A stretch of DNA of 64,000 nt from Okapia johnstoni (lineage: Eukaryota; Chordata; Mammalia; Artiodactyla; Giraffidae), in contig CM044310.1 of the NCBI GenBank assembly GCA_024291935.2, positions 114,400,213 to 114,464,212 on the forward strand, in the 5' to 3' direction. Below are positions 51,560-62,622 of the stretch, piece by piece. The notes under the pieces are model-generated. The model was given only the letters and a program-made list of their open reading frames with translations, made no database searches and had not been told where the DNA came from. The translations under genes were made by a program, and so were the position numbers. Position 1 is the first letter of the stretch; each line of letters starts with the position of its first letter.

Positions 51560-52730
51560 CCCTCACGTCTTGTCTCTCTGGGTCCTCTCGTTATGTCTGT
51601 CCATCTCTCTCTTTGTCTTTGTGTGTCTGTGTCTCTCTCCCTTCCTCTCTCTCTCTCTGTGTCACTCTTCCTTCTCAATATCTGTCTCTATCTCTGTCAC
51701 ACACACACACACTCACAGGCAAAGAGTCTCTTAGGATGAGCCCCCGGCTCTGCCGCATTTATCCCACAGTCATTCAAATCTCTCTTGTGGGTCCTACACA
51801 ACCTTACGCTCCATTACATACGCTCTGCCACCCTGTCACATCCACAACCTCCATGTCACCCCATCCCAGATGACCCCCTCTCAGCACACAGAATCACACT
51901 CATAGTCCCTCGCAGGGAGATGCACAACTCCTCACTGTGTCACATGATGCTGTGTACAGTCTCCTGAACCACTCTAACCTTCCACAGCGCCACAGTCACT
52001 CGACCTCTCAAAATGTCACACAGTCCCTCACAATCTCCCTGAGAGGCCCATCACCACCAGTGACATCTTACACAACCACAGTCAGAGAGATGACCTCTGA
52101 GCGTCAAGTGTACACACACACACATAGTCCGCACAGGATCACACACAACCTCTTAAGATGTCTTGCTGAGCCTCACACAATCTGTATCACACACAGGTGC
52201 TGCCTTCACACCGCAGCCTCCCAGTGTCACAACTTACACCCATGAGGTTTCTCTTGCACGCTCATCTGAGCACCCTGGACAGTTGCACACTCTCTAACAC
52301 ACTTTCATGACACTCTGTGAGTCTCTCAGGGTCTCACACAATCTGTGTTACACACAGTCACACCCAGCATCTCACACATCATCATTGTGGCTGACACATC
52401 CTTGTCGCACACTCACAAGGTCACTCACACTCAGCTTCCCTCCCCACAGGCCTCTCACACTGCTTCTCACACCATTACTTGATGGGCCATTCTCATTCAT
52501 TCTTGCCCTCTCTCACACACCATCTCCCCATGGACACAGACAACTCTCCCATCCTCACACTATTGCACACTGTCATACATGACTTCTTGCTCATACATGG
52601 TCTCTCAATGTCACAGTCCCCCAAATAGTATCTCAGGGACTCCCAAACTCATGATGTCACATGCAGTCACCGATATGTCATCTTGGTTACTCACATACAC
52701 AGTCACACACCATGTCTCAGGGTAACATGA
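51560..52730. repeat. TC/CA-rich degenerate repeat tract
   Basis: Starts as TCTCTGTGTC-type repeats, includes (AC)n at 51698-51712, and continues as about 850 bp of degenerate CTCACACA(N)CTCTCAG units. It is ended by a Bov-B fragment at 52738. Confidence 0.7.
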
Positions 52731-52737
52731 TTTGAAG

Positions 52738-52933
52738 AACTGACTCATTTGAAAAGACCCTGATGCTGGGAAAGATTGAAGGCAGGAGGAGAAGGGGACG
52801 ACAGAGGATGAGATGGTTGGATGGCATCACCGACTCAATGGACATAAGTTGGTGATGGACAGGGAGGCCTGGCGTGCTGCAGCCCATGGGGTCGCAAAGA
52901 GTCGGATACAACTGAGCGAGTGAACTGAACAAG
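52738..52933 (+). mobile_element. Bov-B LINE 3' fragment
   Basis: AAAGACCCTGATGCTGGGAA, GATGAGATGGTTGGATGGCA and GAGTCGGATACAACTGAGCG. Confidence 0.85.
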
Positions 52934-53259
52934 ATTTCACACAGTCACGCCCAGTTTCTGGTTGTCACAGAAAATCTCACAAGGTCACATAGGTACGCAC
53001 AACCTCTGGAAGTCACGCGCGATCTCAAAGTAGTACATACTCACACAGCGAGTGTCACCCACGGACGCCCACAGTGTCCTGCCCTGAACACACCTTGCGG
53101 GTGCTCCACACTCAGCCCGCGATCGTCTCCTGACAGCTCCCTGCCGGCCACACAGGGGCGCCCGCGGCCCGCTGAACCGCCCACCCCGCCGGAGCCAAAG
53201 CCGTAGAAAGTGGAAACCCGGAGAGCAAAGCGCCCCCGCTGGCTGGCTGGGAATTAGAG

Positions 53260-53570
53260 GTGGGAGAGACACAGAAAGGTGGAGGGAGCTAGAGAAAGCT
53301 CACTGAAGATGGACTGGGACACAGAAATTCAGAGAGAGGGAGAGAGAGATGCCGGGAGAGACAGAGGCAGAGATAGGGACACAGAGACGGAAATTTGGAG
53401 AGATGGAGACCTAGGGACTAAGAGAGACAGAGACAGGCAGAGGGTTGCAGAGACTGAGACGTGCAGGGTACAGGAGAGACACACAGACAGAAAAGTAGTC
53501 AGAAACAGTGACTGAGAAACACGGACACCGAGACACAGACAGAACGGGGTAGAGAGACAGACACGACCGA
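53260..53570. repeat. Second GA-rich tract
   Basis: GAGACAGAGA-type degenerate repeats of about 310 bp next to the candidate GNG8 CpG island. Same composition as 50860-51335. Confidence 0.7.
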
Positions 53571-54130
53571 CCGCGCCCTCCGCAGGGGACTGGACGGCAG
53601 AGGCGGGGTCTGCCCAGGCGCGTCTCAGAGGCAAGACATCAGGGCCGCCGAAGGGGCGTGGCGGTCGGGGCGGGGCTTATAAGGGGCGTGTTCGGGGTGT
53701 GGTTTGCCGCGAGGGGCGGGTCTTGGGACCAGCTACCGACCTCGCCTCCCTAGCGGGCTGCGGGAGGGGCGGAGGCCGAGCCCCGGGAAGACGTGGAGGT
53801 CGGGGAGAGAAGCGGCTTTAATGCAGTCATTCCATCCCAGTTCGGTTTTTACCGCCTGAACAGGAAAGCGAGACCGGCCGGCAGGGGATACGGGCCTGGG
53901 TCCCCAGTTTGATAGGGGGATATCGGACCCTGGCTCCCCAACCCCCTATCGCGCGGGAGCAGCAGGGCCAGGTTGGGGGGAGGGGAACTAGGCTCACATC
54001 TGGAAAGCATCAGGCGCGCCGGACGTGCCAGGGCCCCGGGCCCGGCTGCGGAAGAGCGGTGGGGAGTTAGGGCGCCCCCGTCCCCCTCCCTTAGCGGGGT
54101 CGGCCGGCGCCGGGGAGGGGCCTGGGTTTA
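53560..54130 (-). promoter_or_regulatory. GNG8: Candidate GNG8 CpG-island promoter
   Basis: CpG-dense block with GGGGCGGGG boxes on either side of a palindromic TATA-like CTTATAAG at 53676-53683. It lies about 3.5 kb upstream of the GNG8 coding start, and the splice acceptor before that ATG requires an upstream first exon. Because the TATA-like site is palindromic, the direction is inferred from the gene, not from the motif. It could instead serve an unannotated + strand transcript. Confidence 0.45.
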
Positions 54131-54529
54131 CGCCTAACCTCGGCGCCTCCCGCAGCTGGTTTCCATCAGCAGTTTTGGCCCGGGCAGCCCCCAAGGAGGA
54201 AACACGGCTCAGAGCGGGGAAAGACAGGGTGACGACCCAATCTTCCCTCCCTGTCTCTAATGGCAGCCAGAGGCTGGGGGCGGGGAGACGGACAGGCGGA
54301 CACTGAACCAAGCGTAACCTCCATTTCTCTTCCCGGTTGCGGACCTTTCCACCCTACGCATTACCTTAGTTTCCAGATGTGCAATCCTGCCCTGTGCTGC
54401 AGAGGAATTCCCCAGCCTCATGACAGTGGTACTCCTGATCCCATTTTCTGGAGGGAGAAACTGAGACCGTGGATTGCAGATTCAATTCTGACTTGAATTA
54501 TTAAAGAAACGTGCGATGACTGCCAACAG

Positions 54530-54930
54530 TAAATCTAGCATAGAATACCCAATCCCTACTGAACATTCCACATGAATGTCTGCAGTATCTCAAACTCAGT
54601 TGCCCAAAACCGAGCTCCTGATTCCACCTGCCAAACCCACATCTACCACAGTCTTATTCATCTCAGTTGATGGGTCAATCTTGACCAATCCCTCCCTTTC
54701 TCACACCCCGCAACTGCTCTAGCAACAAATCCCATTAACTCCATCTTCAAAGTCTGTCCACAATCCAGTCACTTCTCACCTCCTCTGCTGCCCCCACTCT
54801 GGTCCAGTCACCATGCCCTGCAGCTTGGACAATTATAGTCCCTCCTCACTGGGTCTCCAGCTTCTATTAATACCTCTGTCTCCTTCAGCCTGTTCAGCAC
54901 AGAGCAGCCAGGGGGACCCTGTTTAAAACA
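54530..54930. mobile_element. L2 LINE fragment
   Basis: CAAACTCAGTTGCCCAAAAC, CAGTCACTTCTCACCTCCTC and CAGAGCAGCCAGGGGGACCC. Confidence 0.6.
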
Positions 54931-54934
54931 AAGT

Positions 54935-55560
54935 CTCAAGATAACCATAGCAAGTGCTAGTGAGAATATGGAGAAACTGACACTCTCATACACTGCCCGT
55001 GGGGATGTAAAATGATGCTGCCATTTTAGAAAATACTCTGGCAGTTCCTCAAAAGATTACAGAGTTACCAGATGACCCAGCAATTCCACTCTTAGGTATC
55101 TACCTAGGAGAAATGAAAGCATGTAGTCACACAAACACTTGTATATGAATGTTTATAGCAGCATTATTCACAAAAGCCCCAAAGTGGAAACAATCCAAAT
55201 GTTCATCAACTGATAAATGGATAAACTATATGTGGTCTATTCAAACAGTGGAATATCATTTGGCAATAAAAAGAAATGCAGTACTGACATGTGCTACAAC
55301 ATGGATAAACTTTGAAACATTATGCTAAGTGAAATACACAGTTACAAAAGACTATATATTATTGCCTGACTCCACATGTATTTCCAGAACAGGCCACTCT
55401 AATAAGGACAAAAATAGATCTACGAAAGTGGACCCCCACGGGCTGGGGAGACTGTAGGATAACAGATAAGGGATGCAGAGTTTCTACCTGGAGTGATGGA
55501 AATGTTCTGAAATTTACTGTGGTGATAATATAATCACAGGACAACTCTGTGACTATAATA
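54935..55560 (+). mobile_element. L1 3' end fragment
   Basis: GAGAATATGGAGAAACTGAC, GGAATATCATTTGGCAATAA and GAGTGATGGAAATGTTCTG mark the end of L1 ORF2 and its 3'UTR. No intact reading frame. Confidence 0.75.
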
Positions 55561-57300
55561 AAAGCCATTGATAAAACCTTGATAAAAGACATTGAAGAAG
55601 ACAGAAATAAATGGAAAGACATCCTGTGTTCATGGACTGGAAGAATTAATATTGTTAAGCTGTCCATACTATCCAAAGCAATTGACAGATTCAGTGCAAT
55701 CCCTATCAAAATTCCAATGGCATTTTTCACAGAAATAGAACAAACAATTCTACAATGTGTATGAGATCAGGAAAGACCCTAAACAGCCACAGCAATTTTG
55801 AGAAAGAAATACAAAGCTGGAGGCATCATGTGCCCTAATTTCATACTATATTACAATGCTATGGTAATTAAAACAGTATGGTACCGGCAGAAAAACAGAC
55901 ACATAGATCAACAGACCAGAATAGGGAGCCCAGAAATAAACTGATGCATACACGAGCAATTAATTTGTAATAAAGGAGCCAAGGATATACAATAGAGAAA
56001 AGATAGTCTCTTCAATAAATGGTGTTCTGAAAACTCAACAGCCACATGCAGAAGAATGAAACTGGACCCCTATCTTACACCTTATGCAAAAATTAACTCA
56101 AATGAATTAAATACTTGAACCTAAGAACTGAAACCACAGAAGTCCTAGGAGAAAACATAGGCAGTAAGCTACTTGACATCAGATGTGGAGATTTTATTTT
56201 TTGGATTTGACACTAAAGGCAAAAATAAATGTGGGACTATTATCAAATTAAGAGTTTCTGCACAGGAAATCAGCAACAAAATGAAATGGCAACTTATTGA
56301 ATGGGGTACATTGCTAACCATGTACAAGATAAGGGATTAACATCCAGAATACATAAAGAACTAATATCCAAAATATATAAAGAACTCATAAAACTCAAAA
56401 GCAAAAAGAAAATCTGATTTAAAAAACAGGCAGAGGATCTGAATAGACATTTTTCCAAATAAGACATACAGATAGCCAACAGGTACAGGAAAAGGCGCTC
56501 AACATCACTAAACACCAGGGAAAGGCAAATCAAAGCCACAATGAGATATCACCTCACATCTATCAGAAAGACCATCATCAAAAGGACAAGCAATGACAGG
56601 TGTTTTCAAGGATGTCGAGAAAAAGGAACCCGCATACACTATTCCTAGGAATGTAAGCCGGTGCAGCCACAATGGACAAACAGTATGGAGTTTCCTCAAA
56701 CAAACAGAACTACCATATGATCCAGCAATTCCACTTCTGGGTATTTGTCTAAAGAAAATGAAAACAGTAATTGAAAAGGATACAGTCACCCCCATGTTCA
56801 TTGCAGCAATTCTTACAATAGCCAAGACTGTGGAAGCAACCCAAGTGTCCACTGATGGGAATGAATAAAGAAAATGCGAATATAATGGAATATTATTCAG
56901 GCATAAAAAAGAGGGAAATCTTGCCATTTGTGACAACATGGATGGACTACAGATGACATAAGTCAGACAGAAAAAGACAAATGCCATGGGGTCTCATTTA
57001 TATATGGAATCTAAAAACAAAAACAAGCTCATAGACACAGAGAACAGATTGATGGTTGCCTGAGGGGTTGGGGGATGGGCAAAATGGGTGAAGAGAGTCA
57101 AAAGCAAATTTCTAGTTGTAAAACAAGTAATGGGATATAAAGTAAAAATAATAATCCTGTATTGCATGTTTGAAAGGTGCTAAGAGAGTCCATCTTAAAA
57201 GCTCTCATCACAAGGGGGAAAAAAATTTAAACAAAAACCACTGAGTCCTATATTTTATATGAGTGAATTTTATGGTAGTGAACTATGTTTCAATAGAGCT
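55561..57300 (+). mobile_element. L1 remnant, ORF2 end and 3'UTR
   Basis: Signatures GACAGAAATAAATGGAAAGA, ATTGCAGCAATTCTTACAAT and GGGTCTCATTTATATATGGA. Multiple stops and frame breaks; a dead reverse-transcriptase remnant. Confidence 0.8.
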
Positions 57301-57329
57301 GTTAACGCCCCCCTCACACACCCCAAACA

Positions 57330-57735
57330 TCTAAGTTATTCTGCTCTGAATTCTCCCATGGCTCTCATCTCTCGGGAGGAATAAAAACCAAATTCCTCAC
57401 CATGGTCCATGAGACCCCACGTGATGCAGTGGTCCCAGACCATTCTCTGCCCTCACCTCCCCCGAAGCCTCCCCAGGCCCCGTTCTCCCCCATCACTCAC
57501 TGCTCCAGACATGCTGGACTCCCAACTATTTTGCCAACATACCGGCACTGTTTGGGCTTCAGCACTGGCTGACCCCTCTGCCTGGGAGGTTCTTTCCCAA
57601 GAGATCCACAAGCCTCAACTCCCCACCTCCTTCAGGTCTCTGTTCAAACGTCACCCTCTCAATTAGAACACCCCTGATCAGTCTAGTTAAAAACTCCTCT
57701 GCCTCCCCATACCTCCCAATTCCTTCATATCTCTG
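57330..57735. mobile_element. L2 LINE fragment
   Basis: GGCTCTCATCTCTCGGGAGG and ACCATGGTCCATGAGACCCC, then CCTCCTTCAGGTCTCTGTTC. Confidence 0.55.
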
Positions 57736-57884
57736 CTCAGTTTTCCCCTCACAGACCTTATCACCTTTTTAAAATTATAGAATTTATATATTATGTCAGC
57801 ATCCCCTCCTGCCTGCCACCCACCCAGCCTCCATCCCTGTGAGCAGTTCCTTGTGTATCTGTCTAGAAATAATCCTGCAGAAAT

Positions 57885-58290
57885 AGGCTGATGGGGCAAT
57901 GGCTAACAGCATGGACTCGTAGGCAGCCTGAACTTAAAGATCTGACTCTGCTACTTGGTTTCTGGTAAGTGGCTCCAGAGAGCTGTGCCTCAGTTTCTCC
58001 ATCAAAATGGGCATAAGAGGGACTTCCCTGGTGGTCCAGTGGCTAAGTCTCCATGCTTCCAAAGCAGGGGTCCCCTGGGTTCGATCCCTGCTCAGGGAAC
58101 TCAATTCCACATGCTGAAACTAAAGATACCAAGTGTCACAACTAAGACCCAGCACAGCCAAATAAATAAATTTTTTAATGGGCATAAGAATCATATCCAT
58201 CTCCGTGAGAATGTGAGAATTAAATGAGTCACTGAGAATAGAGTCTGGCATATAGTAAGTGTTCACCAAGTGTTGATTGTTATTTTTTTA
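57885..58290 (+). mobile_element. MIR SINE split by a CHR SINE
   Basis: CTAACAGCATGGACTCGTAG, GCCTCAGTTTCTCCATCAAA, then after the insertion ATGTGAGAATTAAATGAGTC. Confidence 0.7.
58019..58176 (+). mobile_element. CHR-type SINE in MIR
   Basis: Flanked by perfect 13-bp duplications AATGGGCATAAGA (58006-58018 and 58177-58189). Confidence 0.87.
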
Positions 58291-58501
58291 TGACTAAGCA
58301 CTAAAATCTTAAAAAGGAAGAAAGGCCAGCCATCTGCACTTCAACCATCTTGACCACTGAGTGACCTGCGTATCCTTAGACAAATCTCTTCCCTCTTTCA
58401 GCTTTAGTTGCTCCTTTTATGAAACAGAGATGGGAGAAATATTCCCAAGGGCCTGAGAAGCAATGACTTTTCCCGGAAACTTTAAAAAATAACTCTGTGG
58501 A

Positions 58502-58650
58502 TTCCCTGGTGGTCCAGTGATTTTAGATGGCACTTTCAGTGCAATACCTCAGTTCTCTGGTTGGAGAAATAAGATCCTGCAAATCTTGTGGCACAGCCAA
58601 AAAAAAAAGGAAAAAAAATCAAAACAAAAGCAAGAAAAAAAAAAAAAAAA
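58502..58650 (+). mobile_element. CHR-type SINE (diverged)
   Basis: TTCCCTGGTGGTCCAGTGAT and an A-rich tail to about 58650. Confidence 0.7.
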
Positions 58651-58904
58651 CTTTGTTACTGTAAAAGGAAATATCTTTTAATCCACACACACACCACCAC
58701 TACAACTCACATCTATCAGAAGGGAAACTCCACGGGGCAAGGACTTTTTTCTCTTTTGTTCCTTACTGTATCCCAATTGCCTTAGTGGGGCCTGGACATA
58801 CAAGTGAGTACAGCAGACCTTACTCTCTCAGAAGTCAAAGGGACAGAGAGGTGGACGCACCCATGTAGCCCATGTAGTCACAAAGGTCAAAGCAACAGCA
58901 AATA

Positions 58905-59040
58905 CCCATTCAGACTGTGGAGTCAGGTGGAGACTGGATCCTAGTCCTGGCTCCCTCTTGCTTTGTGACCAGGGTAATAGCCCCTCTCTGAGTCTCTACT
59001 TACCCATCCATGCAGTTAGTATAATTATTGGGCTTACCCA
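58905..59040 (+). mobile_element. MIR SINE fragment
   Basis: GACTGTGGAGTCAGGTGGAG, CTGGCTCCCTCTTGCTTTGT and GTCTCTACTTACCCATCCAT. Confidence 0.6.
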
Positions 59041-59044
59041 AAAG

Positions 59045-59760
59045 AAAAATGGGCAAAAGGTGTGAACAGGCAATTCAGAGAATTACAGGAGGGTCAACAA
59101 GCATACAAAATGTGTTGTATGAAAGTAGGGAGACATGCTAATTAAAATAAAAACATCCTTTTCCCCCTAGATTGGCAAAATGAAAATGATTAATAGCATC
59201 CTTGTTTGGTGAAGGGGTGAAAAAAGTGGGCATCTCAGAAATTACTGTTGGAAATGTCGACTGAGGGGAGTCTCAGCAGAAGGAATTGTGACTATGTCAA
59301 TTAAAATTTCAGATGATTGTACTGTAGTGACCAAGCAAGTCTACTTCTAGGCTCCTACAGAAATATGTATATGCACAAAGAGGCATATACAAAGATACAA
59401 CTGCACTAAAGTCCAAAATGGAAAGAACTGAGGAGCTGACAATAAGGTTAGATCATGGGTAACCCCAACCCCATTGGAATCATACGCAGCTACTACAGTG
59501 ACAGGAAAATACGTCACCTAAATGTAGATGAGATGAAAAAATTCCCAGAATACAACTTAGTAAAACTGACATATGAAGAAATAGAAAAGCATAAACAAAC
59601 AGAAAAGCTAAATAGTACTAAACTCTCAAAGAAATTCAACTAATTAAAACCCTTCCCATATAGAAATCTCCAAGCACAGATTAAAAAATTGATAAACAAT
59701 GTATACATATGGCTCAACTTACGTAAATAGTTTTAGCTGTATAGAGTATAACTATATGTA
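59045..59760. mobile_element. Probable degraded L1 or other LINE
   Basis: AT-rich sequence with TAATTAAAATAAAAACATCC and TGGCAAAATGAAAATGATTA resembling old L1 tails. A 62-codon open frame at 59455-59643 rich in Lys/Asn/Glu looks L1-derived. The family is not resolved. Confidence 0.35.
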
Positions 59761-59774
59761 GATGAATATATATG

Positions 59775-59970
59775 GGCTTCCCTGGTGGCTCAGCTGGTAA
59801 AGAATCGCCTGCAATGAGGGAGACCTGTGTTCGACCCCTGGGTTGGGGAGGTCCCCTGGAGAAAGGGATCTACCCACTCCAGTATTCTGGCCTGGAGAAC
59901 TGCATGGACTATATACATCCATAGGGTCACAAAGAGTCAGACACGACTGAGTGACTTTAACTTCACTTCA
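59775..59970 (+). mobile_element. Bov-tA SINE
   Basis: GGCTTCCCTGGTGGCTCAGC to GAGTCAGACACGACTGAGTG. Confidence 0.85.
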
Positions 59971-60377
59971 TGCTTATGTATAGTCACATACATTTATATA
60001 GCTACTAGGATTCATACATGTATGCAAACACATAAAGAAAAACATACAAGGATGCACATCAAACTGATTATGATGACTTCTGAGAGAAGGCATTTGGGGC
60101 TGTCACTTTACCTATATTATTTCCATTTCTAAACATTTTGTTTTTTATTCATTATTTCCATTTTATGAAACCATATTTATGACCAAACAAAACTCAACCT
60201 AAGGTTAGATTCATTGATATAAAATATTCCATGGTTTAAAAAAATGCTATTGAGACCTAGGCTAGGATTTGACATCTGGTTCTGACACTACCATACCAAC
60301 AGCAAACAGTAGTTGCTCAATAAATATTAGTCCAAAGGAAAAGTCCACTTAACCACAGAAGGAAAGTCCACCACCAC

Positions 60378-61219
60378 ATATGTAACACTGTGCATTTATT
60401 TACAAAGAGGTTAGAGAAACACACAGATTCTGGCCCCCCTGTGCACTGGGGAGTCACCATCGTCATAATAAATACAGTAATTAAAAAAAAAAATACTGGA
60501 TTGGAACAACTGAGGGTCATCCTGGGCTTCCCCCACTCCCTCTCACAGGGGGTGCCACGAGATAGAAGCCATCTTCCTTCCCCTCTTCTACCTCCCAATC
60601 CTTCATATCTGTCCAGGGAGGGAGGTGAGTCTTTCCTGGTGTTACCAACTCCTACTTGACCCTCAAAACCCCAAAGTCAGTGCTCCTTCCCTTTTCAGGG
60701 CACTCTGCAAGCACCCTCTGGGTCAGCCACAGAGTCTCTGACCAGGGTGCTAAGGGGATATCCTAAGGGTTCAAGGATGTGGAGGGGGGCACTTTGTGAA
60801 TGTGAACAGGGGCCATAACTGGGCATGGAAACGAGGAATAAGGGGCTCAGTGAGAGAAACGAAGCGGAAAAAACGGACTGTCTAAACTAAAATGGGGAAA
60901 TTCAAACTGAATTACCCCTTCTGTATACCATAGTACACCCATAGTACAGATGAAGAAAGTGAGGCCCACAGAAAGGGAACTTTCTAGCCCAAGGGCTGCA
61001 GAGTCCGCAGCCCAACTGGGTCAAACGGGGCTCCTCCCCAACTCCTCCCTGTAGTGGAGGAGGAGCCTTTTCAACCAGGACAGCAGTGGATGGGGCAGTG
61101 AAGGGTCTTTGGAAGCAGAGAGAATGGTGGTCTTTGGAAAGGAGGTGTAGAAGGGTCAGTGATTGGGGGGTGTGGTGGTGCAGAGGCCATGAAGGGGGAT
61201 CCCAAGCAAACCTCTAAAC
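60378..61219 (-). other. DACT3: DACT3 3'UTR
   Basis: Follows the DACT3 stop and runs to AATAAA on the minus strand (60400-60395), with cleavage expected near 60,378. No ruminant SINE interrupts it. The end is inferred from the hexamer only. Confidence 0.6.
60395..60400 (-). promoter_or_regulatory. DACT3: DACT3 poly(A) signal
   Basis: AATAAATGCA on the minus strand, about 820 nt after the stop. It is the first canonical, well-placed hexamer that fits the expected UTR length. Confidence 0.55.
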
Positions 61220-62622
61220 TCACACTGTAGTCATGACCTTGAGAGAACCCGAACGGAAACGCAGTATCTTCTTCTTGAGCGCGTGGGAAGCCTTGATCTT
61301 CACAAAGACTTTAGCGGGGCCCGCAGGCGCCCCTCCACCCGCACCAGCCCCTGGCCCGGAGGCCGCGGTGGCTGCCACCAGCTGCTGCGGCCACACGAGG
61401 CCACCGCTGCCATCGGAGTCGCTGGATGCGGAGCTGAAGGCAGGCGACTCGCCCTCGCTGGCGCTCGATTCACTCTCCCCGTAGCCGCCTCCGCCGACGC
61501 CGCTTGCCGGGCCCCGGCGCCCCAGGGGCCCCAGGCGCCCGGCCGAGCACTCGGAGTCGCTACCAGCACAGCCGTAGAGCAGACGGCGCTGAGGAGCTGA
61601 CGGAGATGGGCCAGGACCCGGGCCTCGGGCGGCGGGGCCGCGGGGCCGGCCTCGGCGCCCATCGGCAGCGTCAATCTCGGCCGTGGAACGCCAGCGGCGG
61701 CAGGACCCCCCGGCCTGAGCCGCGAGAGTGGGCGCCGGACCACGGCGAGGCCGTGGCGGCCGAGGCTCTTCCCTTTCGGCTGTGGGGTACTTGGGGGGAC
61801 CTGGCGGAACTGCGGCGGCGGCGCGGCCCAAAAGGCTGGTCTCGGACTGGGAGCGAGCGGCCTTGCGAGCCCTGGGCGAGCCCCGGCGGCCCGAGGCCTC
61901 GGTCATGCGTCCGCGGCGGCCCGCGGCCCGGGGACGCTCCCGGGGTGGGGACTGCTCCACGCTGCGGCCCCGCGTCAGAGGGGGCGCTTTGCGGCGCGCC
62001 GCGCGGCCAGGGAGGCCGCGGGTGGCGGCCTGCGCGCCCGGGATGTACTGTGCCTTCACCAGGCGGCCCTCCGCCGGGCTGTCGGGGGGCGAGGGGGCAG
62101 CGGGCGGCGCCACGGGCTCGGGGGTAGCCTCTGCCTCCCACGGCGAGGCCCAGGAGCGGCCCAACGGGGCCGGGCTGGCGGGACGGACCCCCGCGCGCTC
62201 CACCGGGGGCTCGGGCGCGGATCGCGCGCCTCCGGGGGGCGGGGACGCGTCGGGTGGCCGCTGGCGCACGCTGTTCTGGCGCCGCGGGCCCCCGTCCGCG
62301 CCCCCGGGACTGGTCCGGGGCTGGCCCGCCCCCCGGCGGCGGCGCCTGCGCAAGAGCGCCGAGATGTAGCCGTCCAGGGGCCGCCCCGCGCCCGCGGCGT
62401 CCGGCGAGTCCGGGGGAGGGCGGCCGCACGGCCGCGGGCTGCGCAGCGCCACGGCGTGCAGGGGGCTGGGCGTCAGGAAGGGCCCCGCGCGGGCTCGTCG
62501 CTCCGCGGAGGAGCAGGCTTCCGGGCCCGCAGACCCCGCAGCCGTCGGGTAGGGCGCCGAGAAGGACCGCGGCACGGCTGCCCTAGCGCCCACTGCCTCG
62601 GGTGCGCTGGGACTGGCGTCTC
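61220..62622 (-). CDS. DACT3: DACT3 last coding exon
   Basis: Acceptor CCCTCCCCTAG precedes GAGACGCC, and the first two bases complete a Gly codon begun in the previous exon. The 1403-nt frame is open to TGA. Confidence 0.94.

Noticed and set aside
55561..56987. Open stretches with reverse-transcriptase-like codons
   Set aside because: They belong to a broken L1 ORF2 with multiple stops; not a gene and not a retroviral pol.
61504..62429. Several 200+ codon open frames overlapping the DACT3 exon on both strands
   Set aside because: All are by-products of the extreme GC content. The true frame is fixed by the conserved SLKVMTTV end and the splice junction with the upstream exon.
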